Shown: one piece after another, positions 6,829-7,369 of the stretch
Numbering within the stretch: position 1 is the first letter of the stretch
Layout: every line of letters begins with the position of its first letter
NCBI GenBank assembly: GCA_964346725.1
Contig: CAYFVM010000044.1
Span: forward strand, 1-7,369
Reading direction: 5' to 3'
DNA length: 7,369 bases
Origin: UBA1715 sp964346725
GTDB taxonomy: Bacteria > Bacteroidota > Bacteroidia > Bacteroidales > UBA1715
The notes under the pieces: generated by a model
The model's input: the letters and a program-made list of their open reading frames with translations, nothing else
What the model was told of the DNA's origin: nothing
Databases searched by the model: none
Made by a program: the position numbers and the translations under genes

Positions 6829-7369
6829 ATGGCTGTTAAAATCAGATTATCAAGACACGGGCGAAAGGCGAGCCCTTTCTATCACATTGTAGCTGCTGAT
6901 AGCAGAAGGTCACGTGATGGCAGATTTATCGAGAAAATCGGTACGTACAATTCAACTACAAATCCTGTAGTTGTAGAATTGAATTTCGAAAGAGCACTTT
7001 ATTGGTTGGAAGCAGGAGCTGAAACAACTGATACTGCACGTTCTATTTTGAAACACGAAGGAGTTTTGTACATGAAACACCTTAAAGGTGGTGTAAAAAA
7101 AGGCGCTTTTGACGAAGCTGCTCTTAAAGAAAAATTCCAAAAATTCTTAGATGAAAAACAAAAGAAAGCAGAATCATACACTTCAAATTTACAATCAAGT
7201 GCTGCTGACTTTGCTAAGAAAAAACTTGACGAAGAAATTGAAATTAACAAACAACGCGAAGCTAAAATAGCAGAAAAACAAGCTGCTGTTGCCGCTGCTG
7301 AAGCTGAAGCTAAGGCTGCTGAAGTTGCTGCAGAAAATGCAACTACTGAAACAGAAGAAGCTCCTGCTG
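6829..7369 (+). CDS. rpsP: 30S ribosomal protein S16 (partial, 3' end outside window)
   Basis: S16 is a small-subunit protein that binds 16S rRNA in the 5' body domain and helps early 30S assembly. The N-terminus is the classic S16 signature: VKIRLSRHGRK (3-13), PFYHIVAADSR (16-26), then RDGRFIEKIGTYN (29-41). The core fold covers about residues 1-85. Beyond it lies a long extension: a charged, probably helical part (about 95-150, many Lys/Glu) and an Ala/Glu-rich low-complexity end (151-180, e.g. AAVAAAEAEAKAAEVAAE). Escherichia coli S16 is 82 residues, so this is more than twice as long; such extensions are typical of Bacteroidota S16. The reading frame is open to the last base of the window (180 codons plus one base), so the stop is not seen. 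The start is fixed by the conserved Met-Ala-Val-Lys-Ile N-terminus. It is divergent from the envelope operon. Confidence 0.97.
   Translation, partial: MAVKIRLSRHGRKASPFYHIVAADSRRSRDGRFIEKIGTYNSTTNPVVVELNFERALYWLEAGAETTDTARSILKHEGVLYMKHLKGGVKKGAFDEAALKEKFQKFLDEKQKKAESYTSNLQSSAADFAKKKLDEEIEINKQREAKIAEKQAAVAAAEAEAKAAEVAAENATTETEEAPA

Noticed and set aside
6952..7250. Two overlapping minus-strand open frames (6952-7140 and 6999-7250)
   Set aside because: Both lie antisense inside rpsP, whose product is unmistakably S16. Their Phe/Ser-rich translations are what the complement of Lys/Glu codons gives.
1..7369. Defence system, CRISPR array, insertion sequence or phage remnant
   Set aside because: No direct-repeat array, terminal inverted repeats, transposase, nuclease, ATPase or reverse-transcriptase motif was seen on either strand.

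Overview
The window looks like chromosomal DNA from an AT-rich member of the Bacteroidota, probably the order Bacteroidales. The evidence is threefold. Ribosomal protein S16 carries the long Ala/Glu/Lys-rich C-terminal tail seen in this phylum. The rpsP promoter has a Bacteroidota-type -7 box (TAnnTTTG) and no clear Shine-Dalgarno sequence. The remaining genes belong to envelope families that are essentially Bacteroidota-specific (a DUF5723-type outer-membrane protein and a large lipoprotein with an acidic residue close to the lipidated Cys). No mobile element, CRISPR array, tRNA or rRNA is visible.

Layout. Positions 1-116 hold a directional intrinsic terminator for the minus strand. Positions 117-6675 are a compact minus-strand operon of three genes, transcribed right to left: (1) a 922-aa membrane-anchored protein with two tandem DUF3352-like modules followed by a beta-propeller-like region (6675-3907); (2) a 749-aa lipoprotein (3890-1641), 16 nt downstream; (3) a 506-aa DUF5723-type predicted outer-membrane beta-barrel protein (1637-117), 3 nt downstream. 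Positions 6676-6828 are a 153-bp divergent intergenic region with promoter-like sequences for both directions. Positions 6829-7369 are rpsP on the plus strand, cut by the window edge after 180 codons.

How the genes may work together. One operon encodes an inner-membrane-anchored periplasmic protein, a lipoprotein and an outer-membrane barrel, with minimal spacing and a shared terminator. This suggests one envelope-spanning assembly or pathway, but none of the three families has an assigned function that I can name. This uncharacterised cassette is the most interesting content of the window. rpsP is housekeeping, transcribed away from the operon and probably unrelated to it.
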